From CAYFKJ01 sp964343605 (GTDB lineage Bacteria; Pseudomonadota; Alphaproteobacteria; UBA2966), in assembly GCA_964343605.1 (NCBI GenBank), contig CAYFKJ010000009.1, positions 23,046 to 87,045 of the forward strand: 64,000 nucleotides of DNA, in the 5' to 3' direction. Shown here piece by piece: positions 25,693 to 35,012 of this stretch. The position numbers and the translations under genes are program-made. How positions within the stretch are numbered: position 1 is the first letter of the stretch; each line of letters opens with the position of its first letter. The notes beneath the pieces are model-generated. The model ran no database searches, was not told where the DNA came from, and saw only the letters and a program-made list of their open reading frames with translations.

Positions 25693-27168
25693 TTAGGACG
25701 AGCCACCCTTTGCCACGCCGAACATCTGGCTCTCCGCTTCCTTGACGTACAAATTGGTCAACGCGTCTTCGATGTTGTCCGTCGTAAACTGGGGTTTTGA
25801 TCCCTCGAATTTGCACGACGCCAGCACCTGTTCGATGATGAATTTAGGTTGGAAATAGGCCAGCGGAGCTTCGTTCTTGCGAATCTCCTCCATCACCTGA
25901 TCGTACACCTCGTCGGTCAATTCCAAGCCCTGCTTGGACGCCATCCCCTCGAAGACCTTGCGGAACAGATCCTCCGGCGGCTCCACCGTTTCCAGCTTGT
26001 AGGCGATCCGGCGCTGGAAGGCCGGGTCCATAAGATCGTTGGGATGGAGGTTGGTCGAGAAGATAACCAACTCGTCGAACGGCACCTGGAAGCTTTTACC
26101 GGTGTGCAGATTGAGATAGTCGACCCGGCTGTTGAGCGGAACGATCCAGCGATTGAGGATATCCTCCGGCGCTGCTTTTTGGCGGCCGAAGTCGTCAATC
26201 AAAAACGTTCCGTTCAGCGCCTTGATGTGCATGGGCGCCTCATAGAATTTGGCGGCCTCATTGTATTTGAGATCGAGCATTTCCAGCGTCAGTTCGCCGC
26301 CGGTTATGACCATGGGCCGGTAACAGGGCACGAAACGTTTGTCGATGTTCTCGCGCCGCAGCCCACCCGGCCCCTGACCTTCGGGGACCGCTTTCTCGAT
26401 GGGTCTGTGGATGGTCGGATCGAACAGCTTGATAATCACGCCGTCAACCTCGAAACAATGCGGGACGTAAATGACGTTCTCGAAAATCGCTCCGACGATT
26501 TCCGCCACCGTCGTCTTGCCGTTGCCGGCCGGGCCATAGATCAGAATGGCCGTTCCGGAATTGACCGCCGGGCCCAATCGGCTGAGAAAGCGTTCCGGAA
26601 TGACCAAGTCCTTGAACGCTTCATCCAGCAACTCCCGGCTCACCCACTCGTTGGAAATTTTCTGCCGGAGAACCGTCTCCTGGTAGGCCTCAAGGGAAAC
26701 GGGCGCCGGTCCGAAGTACTGGCTCAGTTCAAGGGCTTCGAGCGTATAGGTCCGACCGGCACTGCTCAGCGCGTAGCGCATCTCGGCCACGCCGCCGGCC
26801 CCGCCATCCGACTGGCCAAGTACCTCGATGAGCGATCTGTCGGTCGCCTCCTGCAGCAGGGCGTTGATGATCGACATCGGCAAAAGCAGCGTGTTGGCGA
26901 GTTGAGTAGCGGTTTCCAGGTTTTCGGAATGCATGCCTTTGAGCATGAGCTGCAGCAATAAAACCGGATCGACGCCGGTATCGTCGAGGCCTCTAGGGCC
27001 CGCGGGTGCTTCCGCAAGGACCTCGGCTATCTTCTCTGCAGAGGTGGCGCCGATGGCAATCAGGCAGTCGCCAAACCGTCCCCCGTTTTCTCGCTGATGC
27101 TCTACCCCCTTCAAGATATCTTCCGAAGTGACGATGCCTTTCGCTACTAGAATGTCTCCCAATGGCAT
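25693..27168 (-). CDS. ATPase with N-terminal MshEN domain and AAA-type core
   Basis: This 491-residue protein begins with an MshEN/GspE N-terminal-like domain (LGDILVAKGIVTSEDILKG and GGRFGDCLIAIG, residues about 3-50), a fold known in some proteins to bind cyclic di-GMP. A middle helical region follows, then a P-loop ATPase with Walker A YGPAGNGKTT near residues 210-220, Walker B TFLIDDFGRQ and a sensor in IFSTNLHPNDL. It looks like a MoxR/AAA-type ATPase rather than a GspE secretion ATPase. The EAL protein nearby at 29525-30757 fits a c-di-GMP link, which is inference. Confidence 0.82.
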   Translation of the reverse strand: MPLGDILVAKGIVTSEDILKGVEHQRENGGRFGDCLIAIGATSAEKIAEVLAEAPAGPRGLDDTGVDPVLLLQLMLKGMHSENLETATQLANTLLLPMSIINALLQEATDRSLIEVLGQSDGGAGGVAEMRYALSSAGRTYTLEALELSQYFGPAPVSLEAYQETVLRQKISNEWVSRELLDEAFKDLVIPERFLSRLGPAVNSGTAILIYGPAGNGKTTVAEIVGAIFENVIYVPHCFEVDGVIIKLFDPTIHRPIEKAVPEGQGPGGLRRENIDKRFVPCYRPMVITGGELTLEMLDLKYNEAAKFYEAPMHIKALNGTFLIDDFGRQKAAPEDILNRWIVPLNSRVDYLNLHTGKSFQVPFDELVIFSTNLHPNDLMDPAFQRRIAYKLETVEPPEDLFRKVFEGMASKQGLELTDEVYDQVMEEIRKNEAPLAYFQPKFIIEQVLASCKFEGSKPQFTTDNIEDALTNLYVKEAESQMFGVAKGGSS

Positions 27169-27577
27169 GACCCTGCTCCCCTGCTGCAGGCGGTACCTAT
27201 CCGATGCAAGGAGGATCCCGGATGATCCCCAACCGCCAAATCCCTACTTGATTGTTTAAGCATACCAATTGACCTGCCTACGGGGAAACATCTGATGATT
27301 GATTCGGCGTCCCGGTTGTTTCGCGCCCAATGGGACATCGTTCCAAAGTGAAAGTACCCATCGGTTCGGCCGGCCAAGCAGTTTTGATCTGTTTTTGAGC
27401 GGCCGCTTCATTTGAATTTGGAAAGCGGGCCCGGTCATGGCACCATTGCCTCGATTTCGCTGCCCGTCGGTGATCCAGGTCTGAATGACGGTTGCTTTTT
27501 CGAGCATCCAGCATAAATAGCGCCGCGATCGGGCGGATTTTGCCGGTGGGGGATATCCATAGATTAGCAGATTCCGA
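27169..27577. other. Divergent intergenic region, about 409 bases
   Basis: This lies between the leftward ATPase gene and the rightward histidine kinase gene and must hold both promoters. I find no believable gene, repeat or RNA in it; the open frames there have no start or codon support. Confidence 0.5.
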
Positions 27578-29500
27578 ATGGTCGGATTTTTTCGTCATAG
27601 CCTGAAATTCAGATTTCTGTTCTACGCCGTCCCCGCCGTCGGGTTGCTCGGCGTCGTAATCGTTCTGGCCTACAATCACGTGCTGGCCGGCGTCGAAAAG
27701 AACCTGGGCCGCCGATTCGTTGAAAAGCATGTCCTCTACGACGAATCCCGTGCTGTTGGTCCCCTGGCACGCGAAATCGCGCTGGCCAAGAGCCTGGTAA
27801 AGTCACCCGCCATAATTGCCTGGGCTAAGGACGAGGACGATCCCGAAAAAAAGCGTCACGCCATCGCCCAACTGGAGAGCTACCGCACCATTTTCAAGGA
27901 TGGGAGCTATTTCTTCGTCATCGACCGCTCGGGGAACTATTACTTCAACGACAAGACCAACTCCTATGCAGGGCGGCAATTGCGCTACACCATTTCGCCG
28001 AACGATCCGAAGGACGGCTGGTATTATGCCACCAAAAAATTGGGTGAAGCCTGTGCCGTCAACGTCGACTACGACAGCGAATTGGATGTCACCAAAGTCT
28101 GGATAAATTGCCTCGTCCATTCAGGCGCAAAGATCGTCGGCATTATCGGCACCGGGATCGACCTTACGGGCTTTGTTCGGGCCATCGTGGGTTACGACGA
28201 AGCCGGCATCGACAAGATGTACATTGATAGACACGGTGCGATTCAAGCCCACGCAGACATTTCCAAAATCGACTTTCATTCTCTGACAAAAAGCGATGCC
28301 CTGAAGAAAACGATCTTCCAACTCCTGGATTCGGAAAACGATCGGGCGCGTGTTCGCAATGTCATGAAAACCGTGGCTGGAACCCCGAACGCGGTGACGA
28401 GTCTGTTCGTCGAAATTGGGGGTGAACGGAATTTGCTCGGCATAACCTATTTGGAGGAAATCGGCTGGTACGACGTGACGGTGCTTGATTTCAAAACTCT
28501 TATCGTGGGTGATCGGCTGACGGGGCTGATGACCATCGTCATATTGGCCGTTGTCACCACTCTGCTGGTGATCGGCTGGATCATCAATCGAACGGTACTG
28601 GATCCGGTCGCCAATCTGGACGCATCGGTGGAGGAGATGAAATCGGGCAACTACGCCGTTACACTCGACCAATCCACCCGTGACGAGATCGGCCGGCTGT
28701 CGCGCAATTTTACGGAAATGGCGGAAGCGGTGCGGACCAATACCGAGGATTTGGAACAGCGCGTGAGAGAGCGCACGGCGGAATTGAACGAGGCCAAAAA
28801 GCAGGCGGAATCGGCCAATGCGGCGAAATCGGAATTCCTGGCAAACATGAGCCACGAACTTCGCACGCCGATGAACGCCGTCATCGGGTTTTCAGATATT
28901 CTGGAGGATGAATCGGCGGGCCCGCTGAATGAACGCCAGGCTCATTATGTCCGGAGCATTTCGGCCTCGGGCGAACACCTGCTCAATCTGATCAACGGTG
29001 TTCTTGATCTTTCTAAAATCGAGGCCGGCAAACTTGTGCCCGAACCGAAACTCCTCAATGTCGCCGACATCGTCGGCCTCTGCCTGCAATTGATGAGCGC
29101 CAAGGCGTTGCAGGGGGGCGTAAATCTCAAAGCCGACATCCCCAAGGATTTGCCGCCTTTGGAAATCGACGAACGCATGCTGACCCAGATGCTCGTCAAT
29201 CTGCTGTCCAACGCCGTCAAGTTTACGGATGAAGAGGGGACGGTAAAGGTGAGCGCCGAGTTGACCAACGATGCGCGCATATCGATTCATGTCTGCGATA
29301 CGGGTATAGGCATGAATCCGCACGAAATACCGATCGCGCTTGCTGCATTCGAGCAGACGGAGAGCGGCAAGTTCAAGGAAGGTACGGGTCTCGGGCTTCC
29401 GTTGGTCAAGCGCATGGCGGCGCTCAACAACGGGAGCCTGGAGATCGAGAGTCAGCCCGGAAAGGGAACAACCGCGACGCTCCACTTTCCGATGATTTGA
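27578..29500 (+). CDS. Cache-domain sensor histidine kinase
   Basis: This 640-residue protein has an N-terminal membrane segment (residues 14-34), a periplasmic cache-like sensor domain to about 310 (SYFFVIDRSGNYYFND), and a second membrane segment near 315-340. A HAMP linker follows, then HisKA with SHELRTP and phospho-acceptor His426, and a HATPase domain with NLLSNAVKFT, DTGIGM and GTGLGLPL. It senses a small molecule outside the membrane and passes phosphate to a response regulator. No receiver domain is fused to it; the REC-EAL gene downstream converges and is a candidate partner. Confidence 0.93.
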   Translation: MVGFFRHSLKFRFLFYAVPAVGLLGVVIVLAYNHVLAGVEKNLGRRFVEKHVLYDESRAVGPLAREIALAKSLVKSPAIIAWAKDEDDPEKKRHAIAQLESYRTIFKDGSYFFVIDRSGNYYFNDKTNSYAGRQLRYTISPNDPKDGWYYATKKLGEACAVNVDYDSELDVTKVWINCLVHSGAKIVGIIGTGIDLTGFVRAIVGYDEAGIDKMYIDRHGAIQAHADISKIDFHSLTKSDALKKTIFQLLDSENDRARVRNVMKTVAGTPNAVTSLFVEIGGERNLLGITYLEEIGWYDVTVLDFKTLIVGDRLTGLMTIVILAVVTTLLVIGWIINRTVLDPVANLDASVEEMKSGNYAVTLDQSTRDEIGRLSRNFTEMAEAVRTNTEDLEQRVRERTAELNEAKKQAESANAAKSEFLANMSHELRTPMNAVIGFSDILEDESAGPLNERQAHYVRSISASGEHLLNLINGVLDLSKIEAGKLVPEPKLLNVADIVGLCLQLMSAKALQGGVNLKADIPKDLPPLEIDERMLTQMLVNLLSNAVKFTDEEGTVKVSAELTNDARISIHVCDTGIGMNPHEIPIALAAFEQTESGKFKEGTGLGLPLVKRMAALNNGSLEIESQPGKGTTATLHFPMI

Positions 29501-29524
29501 GTCTGCGGTTGGCTGGCGCCGCTC

Positions 29525-30757
29525 TCAGCCGCCGCCCAACGCGGTCCCCGCCCGACTCTCCCGCCAGGCCGCGATTTCCGCTCCCTCCATGGGTTTCGAG
29601 ACGAAATAGCCCTGCACGAGATCGCAGCCGAGCGAGGCGACCAAGTCCCAGTCTTCCTGATCCTCCACGCCTTCCGCGACGATGGACATCTCCAGCCGTT
29701 TCGCCAGGTCCACCGCGGTTTCCAGAATGGCCCTGGTGGCGGGTTCTCCGGCAGCACCATTGACGAATGCCCGGTCGATCTTCAGTTCCGTAAAGGGGAT
29801 GCGCTTAAGCTGTTCCAGAGAGGAGTGGCCGGTGCCGAAGTCGTCGATGGAGAGCTCAAGACCCTTTATTCTCAGACGTGTCAGAATCTCCAGAGGCTTC
29901 AGGATATCCTCCATCAATCGGCTTTCGGTAACCTCCAGGACCAGTCGGTGGGGATTCATCCCGGCGGTTTCCGCCAGGCCGATAAGAAATTCGGGCAACT
30001 CGAGATTATTCAGATTGTCGACCGACAGGTTGACCGCCACCTTGAGGTCAAGCCCGTCAGCCAGCCATTCCCCCGCCTGGCTGATGGCCAACTCAACGAT
30101 CAGGTTGGTGAGGTCGTCGATCATGCCGTTTTCTTCGGCGACATGGACGAACACGTCCGGGGGGACGAAACCTTTGTCGCTGTGGGTCCACCTAGCCAGC
30201 GTTTCGACGCCGATCAGTTCACCGGTCTTGACCGAGACCTTGGGTTGGAAGACCACAGTGATGTCCCGGTTAGCGATGGCTTCCCTCAGATCATCCGCTC
30301 CGACCTCGACGTGCCGCCGTGCGCCGCGCCGTGCGCGTTCCGGGGTGAATGTCGATAGCAGCGCACCGAGGTCTGCAGGGGTGACCGGTTTCGACAGCGC
30401 GCCGAGAAAATGCAGATCGTGAGCCCGCGCCAGGTCTTCGGCGGCCTTGAGGATTCGCTTGTCTTCGCCGCTGATCAGGATGATGCCGCCGTCATAAGAG
30501 CGCGCCGCCAGGTGGCGGAGGAACTCCACGCCGTCCATGTCCGGCATGTTGAGGTCGCAAAGCACGAAGTCGGGGGGTTCGCCCGCCAACGCGTTCAAGT
30601 AGTTGACCGCCTCCTCGCCGCTTGAACAGGACGACGTGCGCTCGGCGTCGACACCCATGGTGCCTAGGATGCGGATGATGAGGTTGCGTATGAACTGCTC
30701 GTCGTCAACGACGAGAAATTCGTAATCCCCGAGCTCCAAATTGGCGCTATTGTTCAT
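29525..30757 (-). CDS. Response regulator with EAL phosphodiesterase output
   Basis: This 410-residue protein has an N-terminal receiver domain with Asp68 in LCDLNMPDMDG and a lysine in SKPVTP, then an EAL domain from about residue 155. The EAL signature reads ETL, with other motifs EVTESRLM, IDDFGTGHSSL, KIDRAFV, VAEGVED and QGYFVSKPM, so the metal and catalytic residues look present. It should hydrolyse cyclic di-GMP under phosphorylation control. ATG at 30757 is preferred to a start 11 residues upstream. It faces the cache kinase gene, a plausible partner. Confidence 0.92.
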   Translation of the reverse strand: MNNSANLELGDYEFLVVDDEQFIRNLIIRILGTMGVDAERTSSCSSGEEAVNYLNALAGEPPDFVLCDLNMPDMDGVEFLRHLAARSYDGGIILISGEDKRILKAAEDLARAHDLHFLGALSKPVTPADLGALLSTFTPERARRGARRHVEVGADDLREAIANRDITVVFQPKVSVKTGELIGVETLARWTHSDKGFVPPDVFVHVAEENGMIDDLTNLIVELAISQAGEWLADGLDLKVAVNLSVDNLNNLELPEFLIGLAETAGMNPHRLVLEVTESRLMEDILKPLEILTRLRIKGLELSIDDFGTGHSSLEQLKRIPFTELKIDRAFVNGAAGEPATRAILETAVDLAKRLEMSIVAEGVEDQEDWDLVASLGCDLVQGYFVSKPMEGAEIAAWRESRAGTALGGG

Positions 30758-30857
30758 GTGAAGGTCCGGCTCCCAACTCCCTGGGCACACAATCTAAGCA
30801 AATGTGGGGGCCAGGAACAGCACTGTTGTAAGTTTGTCAAAAAAGGTTGGCGCAGAA

Positions 30858-31874
30858 ATGAAAGTCATGGAAATTCGCGACGAATGGGATTTCGCCGGCA
30901 TCGCTTTGGGCGACCGGCCCGACCCCGAGCCCGGTCCGGGGGAGGTCTTGCTGGAGATGAAAGCGGCCTCCGTCAACTACCGCGATTTTCTCATGGTGCG
31001 CCGCGGCTACGGCAGATACAGCGGCGATCTCCCCCTCATACCGCTATCCGACGGTGTCGGTACCGTACTGGCCGTCGGTGAGGGCGTCAGCCGTGTGGCG
31101 GTTGGCGATCGCGTCTGCCCCTGTTTCAACCAACGTTGGCGCAATGGCCCATTTCGCGACGATTACTGGTTCGGTCTGCTCGGCGGGCCGCTGGACGGCG
31201 TCATGCAGGAGCAAATGCTGGTCGGTCAGGAAGGCGTCGTCAAAGCGCCGGAAAATTTGACGGATATCGAGGCGGCGACGTTGGCGTGTGCCGGGGTGAC
31301 CGCGTGGAACGCCGTCATCGAGGCGGCCAACCTCACCGCCGGGGATACGTTGCTGGTTCAGGGGACAGGCGGTGTGTCTCTTTTTGCGCTGCAAATCGGC
31401 AGGATGATCGGGGCGAACGTCATCGCCACGACGTCGAGCGGCGAAAAGGCCGAAAAACTCAAGACGCTGGGCGCGCAGCACGTGATCAATTATGCCGAGA
31501 CGCCGGAATGGGGTAAGGCGGCGCTCGGATTGACGGACGGGCGCGGAGTCGACGCCGTTGTCGAGGTCGGAGGCGCCGGAACGCTCCAGCAGTCCGTGCG
31601 CGCCGTCAGGGCCAACGGCACGATCTCGCTGGTCGGCAACCTTTCCGGTTCCATGACCGAGGTGAACCTGCCGCTTGTTTTCATGAAATGCGCTCGGCTG
31701 ATCGGCATTGCCGTCGGTCACCGCGATTCCTTCGAGGCGTTCTCCCGGGCCGTGTCGGCCACCGGCATGCGCCCCGTGGTCGACGACAAGGTCTTTGAAT
31801 TCGGGGAGTTGCGGGCGGCGTTGGAATCGCTACCCGAGGGCAACCATTTCGGCAAGGTCGCGATCGCCTTCTGA
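30858..31874 (+). CDS. Zinc-independent MDR family oxidoreductase (quinone reductase-like)
   Basis: This 338-residue protein is a medium-chain dehydrogenase/reductase with the GroES-like N-terminal half (NYRDFLMVRRGYGRY, PLSDGVGTVLAVGEGVS) and a Rossmann half with LVQGTGGVSLFALQIG and GGAGTLQQSV. The structural-zinc cysteines are absent, as in quinone oxidoreductases. Cofactor is probably NADPH. The ATG at 30858 begins KVMEIRDEW; the upstream in-frame extension is not conserved-looking. Its last 45 bases overlap the end of the convergent corrinoid fusion gene. Confidence 0.9.
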   Translation: MKVMEIRDEWDFAGIALGDRPDPEPGPGEVLLEMKAASVNYRDFLMVRRGYGRYSGDLPLIPLSDGVGTVLAVGEGVSRVAVGDRVCPCFNQRWRNGPFRDDYWFGLLGGPLDGVMQEQMLVGQEGVVKAPENLTDIEAATLACAGVTAWNAVIEAANLTAGDTLLVQGTGGVSLFALQIGRMIGANVIATTSSGEKAEKLKTLGAQHVINYAETPEWGKAALGLTDGRGVDAVVEVGGAGTLQQSVRAVRANGTISLVGNLSGSMTEVNLPLVFMKCARLIGIAVGHRDSFEAFSRAVSATGMRPVVDDKVFEFGELRAALESLPEGNHFGKVAIAF

Positions 31875-33650
31875 ATTGCGTACTCCCTTATCCAGGCGGG
31901 CCAGGGCCCGGCGGGCGCAATCGACGGCGTCGGCCGCCGTTTCGCCGTAGAAGTCCGCGCCGATCTGGGTCCGGAACTCCTCGCTGATGGTGGCGCCGCC
32001 GATCAGGACCTGTATCTGGTCCCGCATGCCGGCTTCCTCGAGCGCTTCGATGACGCTGCCCATATAGCCCATCGTCGTTGTCAGGAGGGCCGACATGCCG
32101 ACGATGCGGATACCGGTCTCGCGGAGCTTCTCGACGAAGACTTCCGCCGGTACGTTGACGCCGATGTCGGTCACGGTGAAGCCGGCGCCTTCCAGCATCA
32201 TGCCGCACAGATTTTTGCCTATATCATGGATATCGCCCTTGACGGTCCCCAGAAGAACCTCGCCCACCGGTTTGACGCCGCCCTTGACCAGAACGGGCCG
32301 GACGATTTCCATGCCCGCCTTCATGGCGCGGGCCGAAATCAACATCTCCGGAACGAACAGCTCGCCGCGTGCGAAGCGGTCGCCGACGACATTCATGGCC
32401 GGGATCATGGCATCGTTGACGATGGCTTCCGGGTCGATTTCCGCCTCGAGAGCTTCCTCCACCAGCTCCGGCACGTCCTCGTCGTCGCCTTCCTCGATGG
32501 CTTCGGCCATATCGAAGAGGATCGGGTTGAGATCGGGGAGGTACTCAGGCCGGACATCAGCCGTCACGGCCTCGGCCTCGTTGGCGGTGGTCGATCGCCT
32601 GCCGGCCTTGGAAACATGGGATTTGTAATCCATGTCGAGGCAGGCCCGCACGGCCTGAATATGCTCCGGCGGGCAATCGTAGGCGGCGACGCCGGTACCC
32701 AGAATGAAACCCGGATGGTCCCAACACTGGGACAGGATATCCATGGTGAACGCCTGAATTTCCTCAACGGGGCCAAGATGGAGGAGCCTCGGGTCGACGT
32801 TGACCCGGAAGGGAATGGCGTGCGCCCGGCTGGCGGTCATGAAGGCGGACCGATCGCCTTCGAAATCGCACAGCAACTGGGTGGCGCCGGTGGCAATCAG
32901 ATCCTCGAGAATGGGCGTCGTGTCGCCACCGATGATCAAGGGAATGTGGCGGGCGCCCGCGGCTTTTAATTGAGGTGTGACATGTTTGGCGTAGGCAGGC
33001 GCCACCAACTCCCTGAAAACGGCAGGAGAACAAAGCGGCGGCATGGCGCGAGAATCGAAGATGACGGGTTCGATGCCGCGCGCGATGAACGCCTTGCCAA
33101 AGGTGACGCCGACCTCGGCCGTGAACTTCATCAGTCGGCGCACGAATTCGGGCTCCTGCAACGTCATGACGATGAAGTTCTCAGCGCCGACGAGTTCGGA
33201 AGCCATCGAGAGAGGGCCGGAAATGGCGCCCCTGACGATGACCTGATCGCCGATCTGCTCCAGCAATTTCTCCGCGGCATCCAGGTAAAGCGGCATGCGT
33301 CCGGCAGACTCCGGATCCGGCACGCTCAAGGCGACCAACTCAGCGGGCGTGGCGATCAGAGGCTCCGCCACACCGGGGACATCCGGACTGTCGTCGAAAT
33401 AGATGACCTCGCAACCCAGGGCTTCTGCTTCGACGTTGTAAACGTCGATGCCGACCGTCATGAAGTCGGGCCGATAAACGTCGTATTCCTTTAGCAGTGC
33501 CTGCAGTAAGAGCTCCGGATCACGGCAGACCTGGGAGGGCGTTTTGCCGATGAGATAGGCCTTGTGCTCGTAGATGGCCGGGCAGTAGGGAATGCGTTCC
33601 CCCTTCTGGCAAGCCAGTACGGTTTCAAGCAATTTGCGGGATGTCGACAT
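31830..33650 (-). CDS. Fusion of UroD-like methyltransferase and corrinoid-binding protein
   Basis: This 606-residue protein joins two parts that are usually separate. Residues 1 to about 350 resemble uroporphyrinogen-decarboxylase-like methyltransferases such as MtaA/MtbA (YEHKAYLIGKTPSQVCRDP, FDSRAMPPL, IPLIIGGDTTPILEDL). After an acidic linker, residues from about 390 resemble the corrinoid proteins MtaC/MtbC, with a helical cap and the B12 motif KGDIHDIGKN, cobalt ligand His475, then GMSALLTTTM and IGGATIS. It could move a methyl group from a donor onto the corrinoid and then to an acceptor. The methylated substrate is unknown. An AraC regulator lies divergent. Confidence 0.88.
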   Translation of the reverse strand: MSTSRKLLETVLACQKGERIPYCPAIYEHKAYLIGKTPSQVCRDPELLLQALLKEYDVYRPDFMTVGIDVYNVEAEALGCEVIYFDDSPDVPGVAEPLIATPAELVALSVPDPESAGRMPLYLDAAEKLLEQIGDQVIVRGAISGPLSMASELVGAENFIVMTLQEPEFVRRLMKFTAEVGVTFGKAFIARGIEPVIFDSRAMPPLCSPAVFRELVAPAYAKHVTPQLKAAGARHIPLIIGGDTTPILEDLIATGATQLLCDFEGDRSAFMTASRAHAIPFRVNVDPRLLHLGPVEEIQAFTMDILSQCWDHPGFILGTGVAAYDCPPEHIQAVRACLDMDYKSHVSKAGRRSTTANEAEAVTADVRPEYLPDLNPILFDMAEAIEEGDDEDVPELVEEALEAEIDPEAIVNDAMIPAMNVVGDRFARGELFVPEMLISARAMKAGMEIVRPVLVKGGVKPVGEVLLGTVKGDIHDIGKNLCGMMLEGAGFTVTDIGVNVPAEVFVEKLRETGIRIVGMSALLTTTMGYMGSVIEALEEAGMRDQIQVLIGGATISEEFRTQIGADFYGETAADAVDCARRALARLDKGVRNSEGDRDLAEMVALG

Positions 33651-33728
33651 CGGTTTTCCTCGGGGTGAGCTGCAGAGTCAGCTCAAATTCCCAGAATTGA
33701 TCCTTGAAGTCTTGGTGATTACGGCGGC

Positions 33729-33745
33729 AATATGATTTGCATATT
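33729..33745. promoter_or_regulatory. Inverted repeat upstream of the AraC gene
   Basis: AATATG and CATATT are perfect 6-base arms separated by ATTTG, in the 115-base space between the corrinoid fusion gene and the AraC gene, 20 bases before the AraC start. It may be an operator for either gene. Confidence 0.45.
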
Positions 33746-33765
33746 CGGCAATAACTGAATTGGAA

Positions 33766-34629
33766 ATGCAAAATCTACGTTCCACCCCGCATGTCGTAGA
33801 TATTTCTGAACTCGGGATTCATGTCTTTGAGAGCCAACATGGTCCTGATTTCTCAATGGAAATGGATGTTTGGGCATACGACAAGATTGCCGTGGTCCGC
33901 AGCGGTCTGGGCATGGTTGAAAGTGCCGCGTGTGAATTCGCAATTTCAGAAAATCACGTTATCCACTTACCGGCTGGCGTGCCGCACCGATTTACCGACG
34001 ATCCTGCCCGGCCCATGACCCTGATGATGGTTTGCTTCTATCCGGCGGCTTTCGAGGTCGTGGCCGCGGGACGTGACGCGTATGCCGAGTTCCTCACCTC
34101 GTTTCCGGCCATGGAGCCCTTCGATCCGCGCGACAGCCATCGCAATTTCGGCATTGCCAATGGTTTGAAGCTTATGCTGTTCGAACAGTCCCGCCGGAGG
34201 GCCGGCTCCGACGCCGTGATCTGGTGTGAAGCGTTGGAGTTGCTGGTGATGCTGGCCAGGTCCCGGCGCGAGCTTTCTGGGGAGACGGCGGCACCCGGCG
34301 GCAGGGCCTTTAATCGGAGTCTCGCCTTTCTCGAGGAGAATTTCATTCATGCGATCTCGGTTCAGAATTTGGCCGACATGGCAGGCCTGTCCTACCGGCG
34401 GTACACCGATATCTTCAAAGCGCGCACCGGCCGCACCGTCAATCGCTATCTCACAGATCTGCGTCTGGATTATGCCGTTGACCGCCTGCTCGAAACGGGA
34501 AACATTCAGTACGCCTCCCTCGATGCCGGATTCGGAGACCTCGCCCACTTCTACCGGGTCTTCAAGGCCCGGATGGGGACGACACCCAAGCGCTACCTGG
34601 CGCAGGTGCAGGCCACAACCAAGCGCTAA
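33766..34629 (+). CDS. AraC family transcriptional regulator
   Basis: This 287-residue protein has an N-terminal cupin-like sensing domain (MEMDVWAYDKIAVVRSGLG and HVIHLPAGVPHRF) and two C-terminal helix-turn-helix motifs, ISVQNLADMAGLSYRRY and IQYASLDAGFGDLAHFYRVF, the AraC pattern. It is divergent from the UroD-corrinoid fusion and so probably controls it in response to a small effector. I chose the ATG at 33766; a TTG two codons upstream is less likely. Confidence 0.9.
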   Translation: MQNLRSTPHVVDISELGIHVFESQHGPDFSMEMDVWAYDKIAVVRSGLGMVESAACEFAISENHVIHLPAGVPHRFTDDPARPMTLMMVCFYPAAFEVVAAGRDAYAEFLTSFPAMEPFDPRDSHRNFGIANGLKLMLFEQSRRRAGSDAVIWCEALELLVMLARSRRELSGETAAPGGRAFNRSLAFLEENFIHAISVQNLADMAGLSYRRYTDIFKARTGRTVNRYLTDLRLDYAVDRLLETGNIQYASLDAGFGDLAHFYRVFKARMGTTPKRYLAQVQATTKR

Positions 34630-34643
34630 GCGGGGTATCCCAT

Positions 34644-35009
34644 TTGTCTCAATTCGACCCGAAGATATTCGTCCGTTACCTCCGGTTCGTCGCCGCCAAG
34701 ACGCCGCGCGATACGCCGGAAATCACCAACATGATGGAAATACTGGAAAGCATTGCCGCCGAGACGGAGACGACGGGCTCGTTCTCCCTGCCGTCCGACG
34801 CCCTGCAGCCGGCAGCCCGCGGCCTGGCGGGTTTGGCCGGGTTCCTGCAACAACAAATTTTGCCCGAAGCCGTTGCCGAGGGGAATGCGGAGGCGGAACG
34901 TCAGGTCCGGTGGGTGATCGATTCGGCGATGGCGTTGGTGTCCCAACTGACTATGCATGCTGAATTGAGCGTGGCCGATCCGGCACACCGCTTCAAAATT
35001 CCCGAATAG
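34644..35009 (+). CDS. Unknown small protein
   Basis: This 121-residue protein is not recognised. It is predicted largely helical, with repeated Ala/Leu/Glu-rich stretches (LQPAARGLAGLAGFLQQQIL, EAERQVRWVIDSAMALVSQL). The start is a TTG at 34644 with GGGG upstream, right after the AraC gene, which suggests co-transcription. It converges with the enoyl-CoA hydratase gene. Because the start codon is weak, the true N-terminus could differ. Confidence 0.55.
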   Translation: MSQFDPKIFVRYLRFVAAKTPRDTPEITNMMEILESIAAETETTGSFSLPSDALQPAARGLAGLAGFLQQQILPEAVAEGNAEAERQVRWVIDSAMALVSQLTMHAELSVADPAHRFKIPE

Positions 35010-35012
35010 GGC

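Noticed and set aside
25849..26961. 370-codon frame opposite the MshEN-AAA gene
   Set aside because: It is a shadow of the AAA gene in a GC-rich genome; the product has no recognisable features.
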